Source: Polynucleobacter sp. AP-Elch-400A-B2 (GTDB taxonomy: Bacteria > Pseudomonadota > Gammaproteobacteria > Burkholderiales > Burkholderiaceae). Taken from it: a stretch of 64,000 nt of DNA. The notes beneath the pieces are model-generated. The model was not told the DNA's origin and made no database searches. It saw nothing but the letters and a program-made list of their open reading frames with translations. This document shows positions 43,004 to 52,706 of this stretch, in pieces; position 1 is the first letter of the stretch, and every line of letters begins with the position of its first letter. The DNA is taken from contig NZ_CP061317.1 in NCBI RefSeq assembly GCF_018688355.1, positions 1,434,091-1,498,090 of the forward strand, written 5' to 3'. The translations under genes and the position numbers were made by a program.

Positions 43004-44203
43004 ATGAACCTTTTTACTTCAGTCCAGCTAGCCCCTAAAGACCCTATTTTTGGCCTCACAGAAGCCTATGTCGCCGATCAACGCGCAGACAAGGTCAACC
43101 TAGGTGTTGGCGTCTATTACACCGACGAAGGCAAAGTACCTCTTTTGAAGGCAGTGATTCAGGCTGAGGAGGCGATAGTTGCAAAGCATTCACCGCGCAG
43201 CTACATTCCAATCGAAGGTCCAAATCCATACAACAGTGCAGTTCAGAACTTATTGTTCGGTACCGACTCATCACTCATCAAAGATGGTCGCATTGTTACT
43301 GCAGAGTGCCTTGGTGGAACTGGTGCATTGCGTGTTGGCGCCGACTTTATCAAGCGCCTTAACTTAAACGCGCCTTGCGCTATTAGCAATCCAACCTGGG
43401 AAAACCACCGCGGTATTTTTGAATCCGCTGGCTTTGAAGTAGTTGAGTACACCTACTTCGATGGCAAAACCCGTGGCGTAGATTTTGATGGCATGGTGAA
43501 GTCTTTAGAGTCTTTCCCAAAATACACCACCGTTTTGCTGCATGCTTGCTGCCACAACCCCACCGGCGCTGACATTACTGAAGCGCAATGGCGTCAAGTG
43601 ATTGATATCTGTAAAGCGAAAGATCTCATTCCATTTTTAGACGTAGCTTACCAAGGCTTTGCCGCTGGTATTGAGCAAGATGGTGTTGCAGTTCGTCTAT
43701 TTGCCGAGTCTGGGATGTCCTTCTTTGTATCGAGCTCTTTCTCCAAATCATTCTCACTCTATGGTGAGCGCGTTGGCGCTTTATCTATCGTGACCCAAAG
43801 TAAAGATGAATCCACTCGCGTACTCTCTCAATTGAAGCGCGTGATTCGTACAAATTATTCCAATCCCCCAACTCACGGCGCTGCAATTGCTGCTGCTGTT
43901 TTGAATTCACCAGAACTCAGACAGCTCTGGGAAGATGAATTAGCGCAGATGCGCGATCGTATTAAAGCAATGCGTCACGGATTAGTTGAAAAACTGGCTG
44001 CTGCTGGTGTAAAGCAAGACTTTGCTTTTATTGAAGCGCAGCGCGGTATGTTCTCTTACTCAGGCTTGAGCGCTGAGCAAGTCGAGCGCTTACAAAAGGA
44101 AGATGGTATTTATGCCCTCTCTACAGGCCGTATTTGTGTAGCCGCCCTTAATACCAAAAATATTGACAAGGTAGCTCAAGCAATCGCCCGTGTATTGGCT
44201 TAA
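43004..44203 (+). CDS. Aspartate/aromatic amino acid aminotransferase
   Basis: 399-aa class I PLP aminotransferase of the AspC/TyrB type. The PLP lysine lies in SSSFSKSFSLYGERVG, the Asn/Asp/Tyr cofactor residues in HACCHNPTGAD and FLDVAYQGF, and the C-terminal substrate arginine in STGRICVAALN. It should transfer amino groups between glutamate and oxaloacetate or aromatic keto acids. Enzymes of this type also act on cysteate, giving sulfopyruvate, which is a possible but unproven link to the sulfolactate operon at 19-26 kb. Confidence 0.93.
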   Translation: MNLFTSVQLAPKDPIFGLTEAYVADQRADKVNLGVGVYYTDEGKVPLLKAVIQAEEAIVAKHSPRSYIPIEGPNPYNSAVQNLLFGTDSSLIKDGRIVTAECLGGTGALRVGADFIKRLNLNAPCAISNPTWENHRGIFESAGFEVVEYTYFDGKTRGVDFDGMVKSLESFPKYTTVLLHACCHNPTGADITEAQWRQVIDICKAKDLIPFLDVAYQGFAAGIEQDGVAVRLFAESGMSFFVSSSFSKSFSLYGERVGALSIVTQSKDESTRVLSQLKRVIRTNYSNPPTHGAAIAAAVLNSPELRQLWEDELAQMRDRIKAMRHGLVEKLAAAGVKQDFAFIEAQRGMFSYSGLSAEQVERLQKEDGIYALSTGRICVAALNTKNIDKVAQAIARVLA

Positions 44204-44245
44204 ATAGGTGTAACAAGCAGTTAAACTGAATTACCAGGAGGTACC

Positions 44246-45544
44246 ATGCTATATCAACTACATGAGTTTCAAACAGCGCTACTGCAACCCATTAGTTCAT
44301 GGGCTCGCGCAGCCTCAAAGGCATTTATCGACGCCTCAAATCCAGCATCCAAAATTCCGGGGTCCGATCGCTTAGCTGCTAGCTATGAACTCCTCTATCG
44401 CTTAGGCAAAAACTACGATAAACCCGAATTTGGTATTCGCTCCGTAAAAGCCCATGGTCGTGAAGTAGCGATCCATGAAAAAACAATTACTGCTAAACCG
44501 TTTTGTAATTTAATTCGCTTCAAACGCTTCTCTGATGATCTTGATGTCATTAAGAAATTAAAGGACGATCCAGTAGTCTTGGTTGTAGCCCCATTATCCG
44601 GCCATCACTCCACATTGCTACGCGACACTGTACGTACTCTTTTGCAGGATCATAAGGTTTACATCACCGACTGGATTGATGCACGTATCGTTCCTGCTGA
44701 TGAGGCTGCCTTTGGTTTAGATGACTATGTTCACTACGTACAAGATTTCATCCGCACCATTGGTGCAGAGAACTTACATGTGATTTCTGTTTGCCAGCCA
44801 ACAGTACCCACATTAGGTGCAATCTCCTTAATGGCATCTGCCGGTGAAAAAACACCTGCCTCGATGATCATGATGGGTGGCCCTATCGATGCTCGTAAAT
44901 CACCTACCGCAGTAAATGACTTGGCTGATCAAAAATCATATAACTGGTTTGCAAGTCACGTGATCTATAAGGTACCTCCAAACTATCCGGGCGCTGGTCG
45001 CGATGTTTACCCAGGCTTTTTGCAGCACTCTGGCTTTATTGCTATGAACCCTCAGAATCACATGCAATCTCATTGGGATTATTTCCAAAACCTAGTGCGT
45101 GGTGACGAGCAAGATGCTGAATCCCATATTCGCTTCTACGATGAGTACAACGCAGTGATAGATATGGATGCGAAGTATTACTTAGACACTATTAAGACCG
45201 TATTTCAAGATCATGCTTTGCCAAATGGCACCTGGTTAGTCTCGGGCGACTTAGTGAAACCGCAGGATATTAAAAAGACTGCCCTTCTCACAGTGGAAGG
45301 TGAGTTGGATGATATTTCTGGTAGCGGACAAACTCGGGCAGCACATGCACTATGTGTTGGCATTCCAAAGACTGCCAAAGACCATTACGAAGTTGCCGGT
45401 GCTGGTCACTACGGAATCTTCTCAGGTCGTCGTTGGCGCGAGAAGGTGTATCCAAAAATTAAATCATTTATTCGTGAGCACCAAGGTGTTCAGAAGAAAA
45501 CCCGCGCTAGGCCTCCAAAACTAGAGGGTTCAAAGTCCGCATAA
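44246..45544 (+). CDS. phaZ: Intracellular poly(3-hydroxybutyrate) depolymerase
   Basis: 432-aa PhaZ1-type depolymerase that mobilises PHB granules. It has the alpha/beta-hydrolase fold with the nucleophile cysteine in SVCQPTVP (near residue 185) in place of serine, the Asp in VEGELDDISG and the His in AGAGHYGIFSG. No signal peptide, consistent with an intracellular enzyme. A perfect AGGAGGT precedes the ATG. Its presence implies that the organism stores PHB; no phaC is in the window. Confidence 0.93.
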   Translation: MLYQLHEFQTALLQPISSWARAASKAFIDASNPASKIPGSDRLAASYELLYRLGKNYDKPEFGIRSVKAHGREVAIHEKTITAKPFCNLIRFKRFSDDLDVIKKLKDDPVVLVVAPLSGHHSTLLRDTVRTLLQDHKVYITDWIDARIVPADEAAFGLDDYVHYVQDFIRTIGAENLHVISVCQPTVPTLGAISLMASAGEKTPASMIMMGGPIDARKSPTAVNDLADQKSYNWFASHVIYKVPPNYPGAGRDVYPGFLQHSGFIAMNPQNHMQSHWDYFQNLVRGDEQDAESHIRFYDEYNAVIDMDAKYYLDTIKTVFQDHALPNGTWLVSGDLVKPQDIKKTALLTVEGELDDISGSGQTRAAHALCVGIPKTAKDHYEVAGAGHYGIFSGRRWREKVYPKIKSFIREHQGVQKKTRARPPKLEGSKSA

Positions 45545-45547
45545 AAC

Positions 45548-45575
45548 AGTAGCGCGACTCCAGGGTCGCGCTACT
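45548..45575 (+). terminator. GC-rich hairpin after phaZ
   Basis: An 11-bp perfect stem AGTAGCGCGAC / GTCGCGCTACT with a 6-nt loop, beginning 3 nt after the phaZ stop. The following bases (CGCTTTA) form only a poor T run, so termination is likely but not certain. Confidence 0.6.
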
Positions 45576-45597
45576 CGCTTTAGGGATTCCCATTGCA

Positions 45598-46290
45598 ATG
45601 AATAAGCAACAGACGAAAGAACTTACAGATCGTCTCGAGGATATCCTTCCTCAAACCCAATGTACTAAATGCAGCTACCCGGATTGCCGAGCCTATGCAG
45701 AAGCAATGGCAACAGGTGAGGCCCTACCCAATCGCTGCCCTCCTGGCGGAGTCGAAGGTATTGGGCGGCTGAGCGCAATTCTGTCGCCTATATTTCCTCA
45801 GGATGCGTTTGAACTACATCCCAGCATTGATCCTGAATGTGGCATAGAGCGCCCTCGACCCGTTGCATTCATAGACCCTAAGACTTGCATTGGTTGCACA
45901 CTTTGTATTCAGGCTTGTCCTGTAGATGCGATTGTGGGCGCCTCTAAGCAGATGCATGTGGTCTTAAATGATTGGTGTACAGGCTGTGATCTATGCATTC
46001 CCCCTTGCCCTGTAGACTGCATCACCATGCTAGATGTAACTGACCAAAAAACGGGTTGGGATGCTTGGTCTCCAGAATTAGCAGACACAGCGCGCGCAAG
46101 ATATGCAGCTCGCAATCTCAGATTAGATCGTGAGCAACGTGATAACGATGAGCGGCTAGCAAAGAAAGCTGCCGCCAAACTCGTTGCCGTGAATGCAGAG
46201 ATTCCCAATTCAGAAGCAGCTCTAAAAGAGCAGGAAAGAAAGCGGGCCATTATTGCCGCTGCGATCGCGCGAGCTCAGCTACAAAAATGA
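45598..46290 (+). CDS. rnfB: RnfB-like ferredoxin-type electron transfer protein
   Basis: 230-aa iron-sulfur protein. The N-terminal 4Fe-4S motif is CTKCSYPDCRAYAEA with a fourth cysteine in NRCPPGG. Two bacterial ferredoxin motifs follow (CIGCTLCIQACPVD and CTGCDLCIPPCPVD), then a charged helical tail (about residues 150-230). It lacks the N-terminal membrane helix of canonical RnfB, and no other rnf gene is present. The stop overlaps the nth start (ATGA), pointing to a role in delivering electrons or clusters linked to DNA repair or other enzymes (inference). Confidence 0.88.
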   Translation: MNKQQTKELTDRLEDILPQTQCTKCSYPDCRAYAEAMATGEALPNRCPPGGVEGIGRLSAILSPIFPQDAFELHPSIDPECGIERPRPVAFIDPKTCIGCTLCIQACPVDAIVGASKQMHVVLNDWCTGCDLCIPPCPVDCITMLDVTDQKTGWDAWSPELADTARARYAARNLRLDREQRDNDERLAKKAAAKLVAVNAEIPNSEAALKEQERKRAIIAAAIARAQLQK

Positions 46291-46946
46291 TGAATCTCGA
46301 AAAGCGCCAAGCCTTCTTTGAGCTACTCAGGGAAAATAATCCCCATCCAGAAACCGAGCTTGAGTACAGCTCTCCGTTTGAACTGCTCATTGCCGTCTTG
46401 CTATCGGCACAAGCAACCGATATTTCAGTAAACAAAGGTACGCGTCAGCTATTTAAGATTGCTAACACACCCCAAGCCCTTCTGGATCTGGGCGAACAAG
46501 GCGTAAAGCCCTTCATCCAGCACATTGGCTTATTCAACTCCAAAGGCAAACATATTCAAGAGACTTGTCGACTGCTACTTGAAAAGCATGGTGGTGAAGT
46601 ACCTCAACATCGTGAAGAGCTAGAGTTGTTACCCGGTGTTGGCAGAAAGACTGCCAACGTGATTCTCAATACCGCTTTTGGTCAACCTACTATGGCAGTC
46701 GATACCCATATTTTTAGAGTCTCAAACCGAACTGGTTTGGCACCTGGTAAAGATGTTGTGAAAGTTGAAGAGCAATTGCTCAAACGCATCCCAAAAGAGT
46801 TTTTAATGGATGCGCATCATTGGCTTATCTTGCATGGCAGATATACCTGCAAAGCCCGTACACCCGATTGTGAACAATGTATTGTTGAACCACTCTGCGG
46901 CTTTAAACAGAAAACTGGTAAAGGAAAAGTTCGTGGCAATATTTAA
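46287..46946 (+). CDS. nth: Endonuclease III
   Basis: 219-aa DNA glycosylase/AP lyase that removes oxidised pyrimidines. The HhH motif with catalytic lysine is LPGVGRKTANV (near residue 113), the catalytic aspartate is in VDTHIFRVSNR, and the C-terminal [4Fe-4S] loop has C-x6-C-x2-C-x5-C spacing (CKARTPDCEQCIVEPLC). Overlaps rnfB and DUF1841 genes. Confidence 0.96.
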   Translation: MMNLEKRQAFFELLRENNPHPETELEYSSPFELLIAVLLSAQATDISVNKGTRQLFKIANTPQALLDLGEQGVKPFIQHIGLFNSKGKHIQETCRLLLEKHGGEVPQHREELELLPGVGRKTANVILNTAFGQPTMAVDTHIFRVSNRTGLAPGKDVVKVEEQLLKRIPKEFLMDAHHWLILHGRYTCKARTPDCEQCIVEPLCGFKQKTGKGKVRGNI

Positions 46947-47364
46947 TCCCACCCGCGAAGAAGTCAGGCGATTTTTCTGCGACACCTGGAAGAAGAAAAC
47001 CGGGGATCATATTCTGACACCAATGGAAACGATTGCTAGTGACTGGATGGCCGAGCACCCGGAATATCATGCCCTCCTAGCAGATCCAGAAGGCGCAGTT
47101 GCTCAAGACTACACGCCAGAGCGTGGTGAGACTAATCCCTTTTTACATCTCTCCATGCACCTATCGATTAGCGAGCAAATATCGATTGATCAACCACCAG
47201 GCATTAAAGCGATCTCAGAAAAGCTGGCTAAGAAAATGGGATCCGAACATGACGCTCAGCACGCCATCATGGAATGCTTAGGACAAGTGATGTGGGAGGC
47301 ACAACGTGAAGGCTGCGCACTGAGCCCTGAGAAATATCTTGAGGCACTACAAAAACTGATCTAG
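46933..47364 (+). CDS. DUF1841 family protein
   Basis: 143-aa soluble protein starting at GTG 46933 (VAIFNPTREEVRRFF), 8 nt after AAGGA and overlapping the nth stop by 14 nt. Helical, with HLSMHLSISEQISIDQPPG and a C-terminal HDAQHAIMECLGQVMWEAQR; His/Glu-rich segments could bind metal. Function unknown; often found after nth in betaproteobacteria as I recall. Its stop shares CTAG with the convergent DMT gene. Confidence 0.85.
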   Translation: MAIFNPTREEVRRFFCDTWKKKTGDHILTPMETIASDWMAEHPEYHALLADPEGAVAQDYTPERGETNPFLHLSMHLSISEQISIDQPPGIKAISEKLAKKMGSEHDAQHAIMECLGQVMWEAQREGCALSPEKYLEALQKLI

Positions 47365-48236
47365 TGACTGCGCTTCACGAGCATTCGCTTGCTAAGGATT
47401 ACTGTAGAGACAACCAAAAAAGCAAAGACCATATTCATTAAGGTGATGCGATCATCCAAGAAAAAACTTGAGGCCAGTAGCGTACAAAAAGGCTGAATTA
47501 ATTGCACTTGGCTAACCCTAGCGATTCCACCGATCGCAAGGCCTTCATACCAAAAGAAAAATCCTAAATACATCGGAAATATACTCAGATAGACAAAGCT
47601 TGTCCAAGCAACTACATCAGCGCCCCAATACGATGAAGAAAATGTGAAGTACGTTGCCACGATATTAATCGGCAATGAAATCACTAGCGCCCAAGAAATG
47701 ACTACCCGCGGGTTCATCTTTCGAGATAACTCTCCGCCCTCCACATATCCTACGCAAGCACAAATGCCACCAAGTACAAGCAGGATATCAATATAGGTAA
47801 AACTTCCAGAGTTTTTAAGGAGGGCATACATCATCACCAGCGCAGCACCCAAGATAGATACAAGCCAAAAACCGATCGAGGGGCGCTCCTTAAAGCGGAT
47901 GACTCCAATCACTGTAGTTGCTAAGGGCATCATCCCTAAAATGACGGCGCCATGAGAGGATGAACCCTCTTTCATAGCCAGTGTCGTAAAAATTGGAAAT
48001 CCCAAAACTACCCCCAGCGCAATTACAGCAAACTTCACTAAGTCAGTTTTACTGGGAAGTGGTACTTGCTTATACGCAAGATAGCTTAAAGCAACTAAAC
48101 CGGCTAAGGAAGCCCTACCAAATGCAATGAAGTAAGGATTGAAGCTTTGAACGGTAATTTTGCTTACCGGTAAGGTTAGGCTAAAAACAAGAATGCCAAT
48201 AAAGCCAATGAGCATTCCCTTAGTTTCTTTATTCAT
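47361..48236 (-). CDS. DMT-superfamily (EamA) permease
   Basis: 291-aa membrane protein with ten hydrophobic helices in two EamA repeats (about residues 1-140 and 145-285), including GRASLAGLVALSYL and FKERPSIGFWLVSILGA. Family members export amino acids or other metabolites; substrate unknown. It ends tail-to-tail with the DUF1841 gene, the two stop codons overlapping by 4 nt. Upstream (48299-48308) is a short palindrome GTATCGATAC. Confidence 0.88.
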   Translation of the reverse strand: MNKETKGMLIGFIGILVFSLTLPVSKITVQSFNPYFIAFGRASLAGLVALSYLAYKQVPLPSKTDLVKFAVIALGVVLGFPIFTTLAMKEGSSSHGAVILGMMPLATTVIGVIRFKERPSIGFWLVSILGAALVMMYALLKNSGSFTYIDILLVLGGICACVGYVEGGELSRKMNPRVVISWALVISLPINIVATYFTFSSSYWGADVVAWTSFVYLSIFPMYLGFFFWYEGLAIGGIARVSQVQLIQPFCTLLASSFFLDDRITLMNMVFAFLVVSTVILSKRMLVKRSH

Positions 48237-48350
48237 ATTTACTCTAAGGGTTAAAAATAACTAGCAAGGATGTATACATTTCTTTTGGCTATTTTTTTGT
48301 ATCGATACCGATAGAAATCCCTTAGCTTCATGGCTCATCATTAGATGCAA

Positions 48351-49079
48351 TTAGAGCAAGGGTTTAATTTTTCTCACAAAATCCAGGGCCGATGGACTAT
48401 CCCCGTGGATACAAAGCGTATCCGCCTGAACTTTAACAATGCTGCCGTCGATTGAAAGCACCTCGCCATCACGCGCCATTCGCAATACCTGATCAGCCGC
48501 CTCGTCCTCACTCTGAATCAAGGCATTTGTCTGAGTGCGAGGGACAAGGTAGCCTTCAGAAGTATATCGGCGATCAGCGAATACTTCCTGCCATAGTGGC
48601 ACCCCAAGCTCTTGCGTCGCCTCAACAAAACAGCTGGAGGCTAGTCCGTACAAAATGACATCCTTACCCAAATCTTTTACAGCTTGAGCAATAGCGCGAG
48701 CCAGGTTCAGATCTTTTGCTGCCTGGTTATAAAAAGCGCCATGGGGTTTTACATGATGAAGTACCCCGCCCTGAGCATTAATAAACGCTTGTAGAGCGCC
48801 AGCCTGATAAATAACAAAATTGTAGGCGTCGTTAGGGGTGATAGCCATTTCTCGCCTACCAAACCCAGACAGATCAGGAAGGCTGGGGTGTGCACCAATC
48901 ATGACATTTTTCTGGATCGCCGCCCCAACTAAATTTTTCATTCTCTCAGGGTCACCTGCATGCCATCCACAGGCAATATTTGTTGAGTCTATGTAATCTA
49001 GGAGCGCAAAATCATTACCCATCTCCCAAACTCCAAAACCCTCCCCCATATCACTATTAAGATCAATTTTTCGTTTCAT
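48351..49079 (-). CDS. pxpA: 5-oxoprolinase subunit A (LamB/YcsF family)
   Basis: 242-aa PxpA. DLNSDMGEGFG at the start, NIACGWHAGDP, GAHPSLPDLSGFGRR, KPHGAFYN and IHGDSPSAL are family blocks. With PxpB and PxpC it hydrolyses 5-oxoproline (pyroglutamate) to glutamate using ATP. The start overlaps pxpBC by 4 nt. Last gene of the transporter-pxp unit. Confidence 0.93.
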   Translation of the reverse strand: MKRKIDLNSDMGEGFGVWEMGNDFALLDYIDSTNIACGWHAGDPERMKNLVGAAIQKNVMIGAHPSLPDLSGFGRREMAITPNDAYNFVIYQAGALQAFINAQGGVLHHVKPHGAFYNQAAKDLNLARAIAQAVKDLGKDVILYGLASSCFVEATQELGVPLWQEVFADRRYTSEGYLVPRTQTNALIQSEDEAADQVLRMARDGEVLSIDGSIVKVQADTLCIHGDSPSALDFVRKIKPLL

Positions 49080-50833
49080 GATTTAGCCTCGAGAACAGCC
49101 TTTATGTTACTCACAGTTACTTTTTGCTCACCAAAAAATACAGCATTTATTTGATCAGCTTCTTCTAGTGTAATCGGCACAAATTGAATTTTGTCACCGG
49201 GTCTTAATTGGGCCAACTTTGATCGCTCAGACTCGATTGTTTCAACTAAACGCGGATAACCTCCAGTGGTTGCATGTTCGGCCATCATAAGGATAGGCTG
49301 CCCTGAGGGCGGCAACTGAACCGTACCAAACCAGATCCCCTGTGAGGCAATACCAGTAATCGGAGCTGAGATACTAAAGTTACCATCTAATCGCATACCC
49401 ATCCGATTACTTTGCGAGGATACCGTCCAGACGGTCTTCCATAAAGAGGCTTGCTCTTTAGTGTTAAGTACATTCAAATGCATGCTTGGAATTGCTTTAA
49501 TGAGTTGGATATTTTTCCCCGACAATGATGGGGAGGCTACTGACCATTTTGGGTGCGTGCGATGTTCTTGTTTAAGCTTTTTTAACATAGGAGTTTCTCG
49601 CAATAGCTTAGGTAAATATAAAATATCGCCTTTTTGCACTTGCTTATCTCCAATGCCCGCGCTCAGGTGAGAGCCGCAACCACCCAAAATAAATTCACTT
49701 TCTATTCCACCGCTGAACGCTAAGAAAATTCGATACCCCTGGGTTATTTTGCCAAAGCTCAAAGTTTGACCTTGGCGAATAAAGACCGGACGATTCCCCA
49801 AGATTACTTCGCCATCAATCTGAGCAGCACAATAGGACCCAACCCAGGCAACCCACGTATCCAAATGAAATAATAGTTTTGGACCCGTACCTGTGATTTC
49901 AAGTCCAGCAGCTTGCTCTGAATTTCCTACCAAGGCGTTTGCGAGGCGAGCGCCCTCTTTATCCATTGGCCCCCCAGCGCTTAGAGCAAGACGGGCCAAA
50001 CCATAACGAGGCAAGGCCTGTATCGTGGTTAGTAGGCCCGAGGAAATCACTTCAATAGCACCCTTTTGTGAGTCATATTTTTTGATATGCTGACTTGTAT
50101 TTAATGACTCTTCAGCTTGAATTTTTTTAAACTGATCTATATCGATCTCAATAAACTGTACCCGATCGCCAGCATGCAATAAGCTGGGGCGCTCTTTCAG
50201 AGGATCAAACAAAAGATCAGGACTCCTCCCGATAATGTTCCAGCCACCAGGAGTGGTCTTAGGATAAATGGCGGTTTGTAACTCCGCTATCGCTACCGAA
50301 CCTGGGGGAACACCCGTACGAGGTTTCTCTAAGCGAGGTAGCTTTAAACTAGGATCCAAGCCACTGCAATAAGCAAAACCAGGCATGAAACCCAAAATAT
50401 CGACAGTGATCTCGGAATTTTTATGTCTATTAATAAACTCTCGTACCGTGAGCTTACATTTCTCCGCGCTCGCCAATAAGTCAGGCGCTAGTGCTGGGTC
50501 ATAACAAACACGAATTCGATGCACCGAATCTTTAGCAGCAATGAATTCTTTATCACCCAGAATATTTGCAAGCAATTCATTAATTTCAGCGCGGGCTGTT
50601 GATCGAATCAATGCATATTGAAAATCTTGAAAACGAAGACTCACCAGAAGGGTGTCTATTCCAGGAATCGCATCTAATAACCAGGGTGGAGACCGCGTAA
50701 ATAAAGCCTCGCACAACTGATGAATCTGATGTAGGGCCTGAGTATGCTCTTGAAAATTTATTAAGAGCGCCGTATCGCCCAAATCGAGAATTTCTACTTT
50801 AGAAATAACTTTTTTTGTTTTTTTTAAAGCCAT
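49076..50833 (-). CDS. Fused 5-oxoprolinase subunits PxpB-PxpC
   Basis: 585-aa fusion. The N-terminal part (about residues 10-230) is PxpB/KipI-like: LGDTALLINF, VDILGFMPGFAYCSGLD, PRTGVPPGSVAI, TPGGWNIIGRSP. A linker of about 30 residues leads to PxpC/KipA (about 260-580): YGLARLALSAGGPMDKEGARLANALVGN, AWVGSYCAAQIDG, MGMRLDG and the QLPPSGQPILMMAEHATTGGYP block. Most bacteria have separate genes. No biotin site is present, so it is not a carboxylase. Translation is coupled to pxpA. Confidence 0.92.
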   Translation of the reverse strand: MALKKTKKVISKVEILDLGDTALLINFQEHTQALHQIHQLCEALFTRSPPWLLDAIPGIDTLLVSLRFQDFQYALIRSTARAEINELLANILGDKEFIAAKDSVHRIRVCYDPALAPDLLASAEKCKLTVREFINRHKNSEITVDILGFMPGFAYCSGLDPSLKLPRLEKPRTGVPPGSVAIAELQTAIYPKTTPGGWNIIGRSPDLLFDPLKERPSLLHAGDRVQFIEIDIDQFKKIQAEESLNTSQHIKKYDSQKGAIEVISSGLLTTIQALPRYGLARLALSAGGPMDKEGARLANALVGNSEQAAGLEITGTGPKLLFHLDTWVAWVGSYCAAQIDGEVILGNRPVFIRQGQTLSFGKITQGYRIFLAFSGGIESEFILGGCGSHLSAGIGDKQVQKGDILYLPKLLRETPMLKKLKQEHRTHPKWSVASPSLSGKNIQLIKAIPSMHLNVLNTKEQASLWKTVWTVSSQSNRMGMRLDGNFSISAPITGIASQGIWFGTVQLPPSGQPILMMAEHATTGGYPRLVETIESERSKLAQLRPGDKIQFVPITLEEADQINAVFFGEQKVTVSNIKAVLEAKS

Positions 50834-50838
50834 TGCCT

Positions 50839-52149
50839 TTACTTAATTTCTTTTTGCAAAAACTGATCTGGTAACCATGTAACTAGTTCGGGCCATATAG
50901 TAATTAAAGCTACGGCTAAAACCATCATGGAAAAGAAGGGCAAGGAAACTTTTGCAATGTAATTACTGTCTTTTCCAGTCATACTTTGTAGTACGAATAA
51001 GTTAAAGCCAACTGGAGGTGTGACCTCAGCAATCTCGACCAACAGTACGATGAAGATACCAAACCAAACCAAGTCAAAGCCGGCGGCTTGGACCATTGGC
51101 AAGACAGTGACGGTAGTCAAGGCAATCATGGATATGCCGTCTAAGGCGGTACCCAGCAAAATATAAATAATAGTGAGGACAAAGATGAGGGCCCAAGGTG
51201 AAAGATGCATGCTTTGCACCCATTCAGCTAAGCCTCTAGGTATACCCGTGTAACTCATCACGATAGATAGAAATGAGGTAGCGCCCAACACAAACATAAT
51301 CATGGCAGTGAGTCGGGTTGCCGAAAGCAAGCTTTCCCAAAAATTGCTCCAACATAAGTTACGTCCGGCAGCCGCCAGAATCAAAGAACCTACAACTCCA
51401 TAGGCAGCAGCCTCAGTAGCAGTAGAGTACCCGGCAAGCATGACCCAGGCAATAAAAATAATCAAAGCTGTACAGGGTAATAATTGCCCAATAGAGTACA
51501 AGCGTTGCTGTAAGGAGTATTTCTCTGCTGGAGGTGTTTTATCTGGATTTAGTAAGGCCCACACAATAATGTATCCAGAAAATAGCAGCATCAATATGGC
51601 GGCAGGAATGAATCCTGCTAAAAAAATTCGGATGATTGATTGATCGGCAGCAACCGCATACACCACCATGGTGATTGATGGTGGAATTAAAATACCAAGT
51701 GTTCCAGCACAGGACAAAGAGCCGAGTGTGATTTTTTCATCATAGCCACGCTTAGTCAGCTCGGGTAATGCGGATTTAGCAATGGTTGCACAGGTTGCTG
51801 CAGAAGAGCCTGATACAGAACCAAAAATTCCGCACCCTAAAATATTCACATGCATCAATCTACCCGGCAACCAATTTAGCCATGGCGAAAGACCAGTAAA
51901 CATTTGTTCTGATAGTTTCGTTCTAAATAGGATCTCACCCATCCAAACAAACAGGGGCAGAGAGGCTAATGTATAGGATGAACTTGAATTCCACCAAACG
52001 TTGGCTAAATTCATCATCGTATCTTTATCGGAGAAGAATGCCAGCCCAAACCAGGCAGTAATTGCAACCCCAGCTGGAATCCAAATGCCCATCAACAGCA
52101 GAAAAGACATCAAGGCCAGCAAAATTAAGGCAATAAGGGTAATGCTCAC
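50839..52149 (-). CDS. dctM: TRAP transporter large permease (DctM-like)
   Basis: 436-aa inner-membrane protein with about 12 helices and the DctM features GCGIFGSVSGSSAATCATIAK, GYDEKITLGSLSCAGTLGILIPPS and EVTPPVGFNLFVLQ. Uses the sodium gradient to import a carboxylate. It is 5 nt before pxpBC, so the substrate may be 5-oxoproline or a related compound (inference from gene order). Confidence 0.94.
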   Translation of the reverse strand: MSITLIALILLALMSFLLLMGIWIPAGVAITAWFGLAFFSDKDTMMNLANVWWNSSSSYTLASLPLFVWMGEILFRTKLSEQMFTGLSPWLNWLPGRLMHVNILGCGIFGSVSGSSAATCATIAKSALPELTKRGYDEKITLGSLSCAGTLGILIPPSITMVVYAVAADQSIIRIFLAGFIPAAILMLLFSGYIIVWALLNPDKTPPAEKYSLQQRLYSIGQLLPCTALIIFIAWVMLAGYSTATEAAAYGVVGSLILAAAGRNLCWSNFWESLLSATRLTAMIMFVLGATSFLSIVMSYTGIPRGLAEWVQSMHLSPWALIFVLTIIYILLGTALDGISMIALTTVTVLPMVQAAGFDLVWFGIFIVLLVEIAEVTPPVGFNLFVLQSMTGKDSNYIAKVSLPFFSMMVLAVALITIWPELVTWLPDQFLQKEIK

Positions 52150-52700
52150 AAAGTCTCTCCAAAATCACCGGCACTCAAACGATCTTCGGCCATCTGTTGA
52201 TAGCGCGGTTTATTACCCTTAAGAACCCTGATTAACTCATCCACAACGGCCAAGAAAAAGATTAGGCAGCCGATTGCTGCAAAGATTTGCGGTATCCATA
52301 ATGGAACAATAATTTGTCCTTGCGAGACATCATTAAAGTCCCAACTTTGATACACGAATAAAGAAAAAGCAGCCAAAGCAAACAAACAAAAACCTGACAT
52401 CACGGTTAGGCCAATGATTTCAAGACGCTGCCTCCATTGAGGGCTCAAGGTGCCTAAAAAAATCTCCACCCGCACGATGCCGCCATGCTGAAATGTTTGA
52501 GCCAATATGAGGAATGCCGAGGCGGCGCAAAGCCAGGAAATTAAATCATCGGCGCCACGCAAATTGATCCCGAACTCTCGGGACAAGGACATGGAAACCA
52601 TCAAAATGCAAATACTGAGAATACACAAGGCCGCCAGTGCGGCGGCCCCTTGAATCAAGCCATCTAAAAGACGGCCATAATAACTTCGCGATGTTGACAT
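52146..52700 (-). CDS. dctQ: TRAP transporter small permease (DctQ-like)
   Basis: 184-aa membrane protein with four hydrophobic helices and the DctQ pattern SLSREFGINLRGADDLISWLCAASAFL (about residues 33-59) and HGGIVRVEIFLGTL. It overlaps dctM by 4 nt and lies 6 nt after dctP. Confidence 0.92.
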   Translation of the reverse strand: MSTSRSYYGRLLDGLIQGAAALAALCILSICILMVSMSLSREFGINLRGADDLISWLCAASAFLILAQTFQHGGIVRVEIFLGTLSPQWRQRLEIIGLTVMSGFCLFALAAFSLFVYQSWDFNDVSQGQIIVPLWIPQIFAAIGCLIFFLAVVDELIRVLKGNKPRYQQMAEDRLSAGDFGETL

Positions 52701-52706
52701 GAATTT

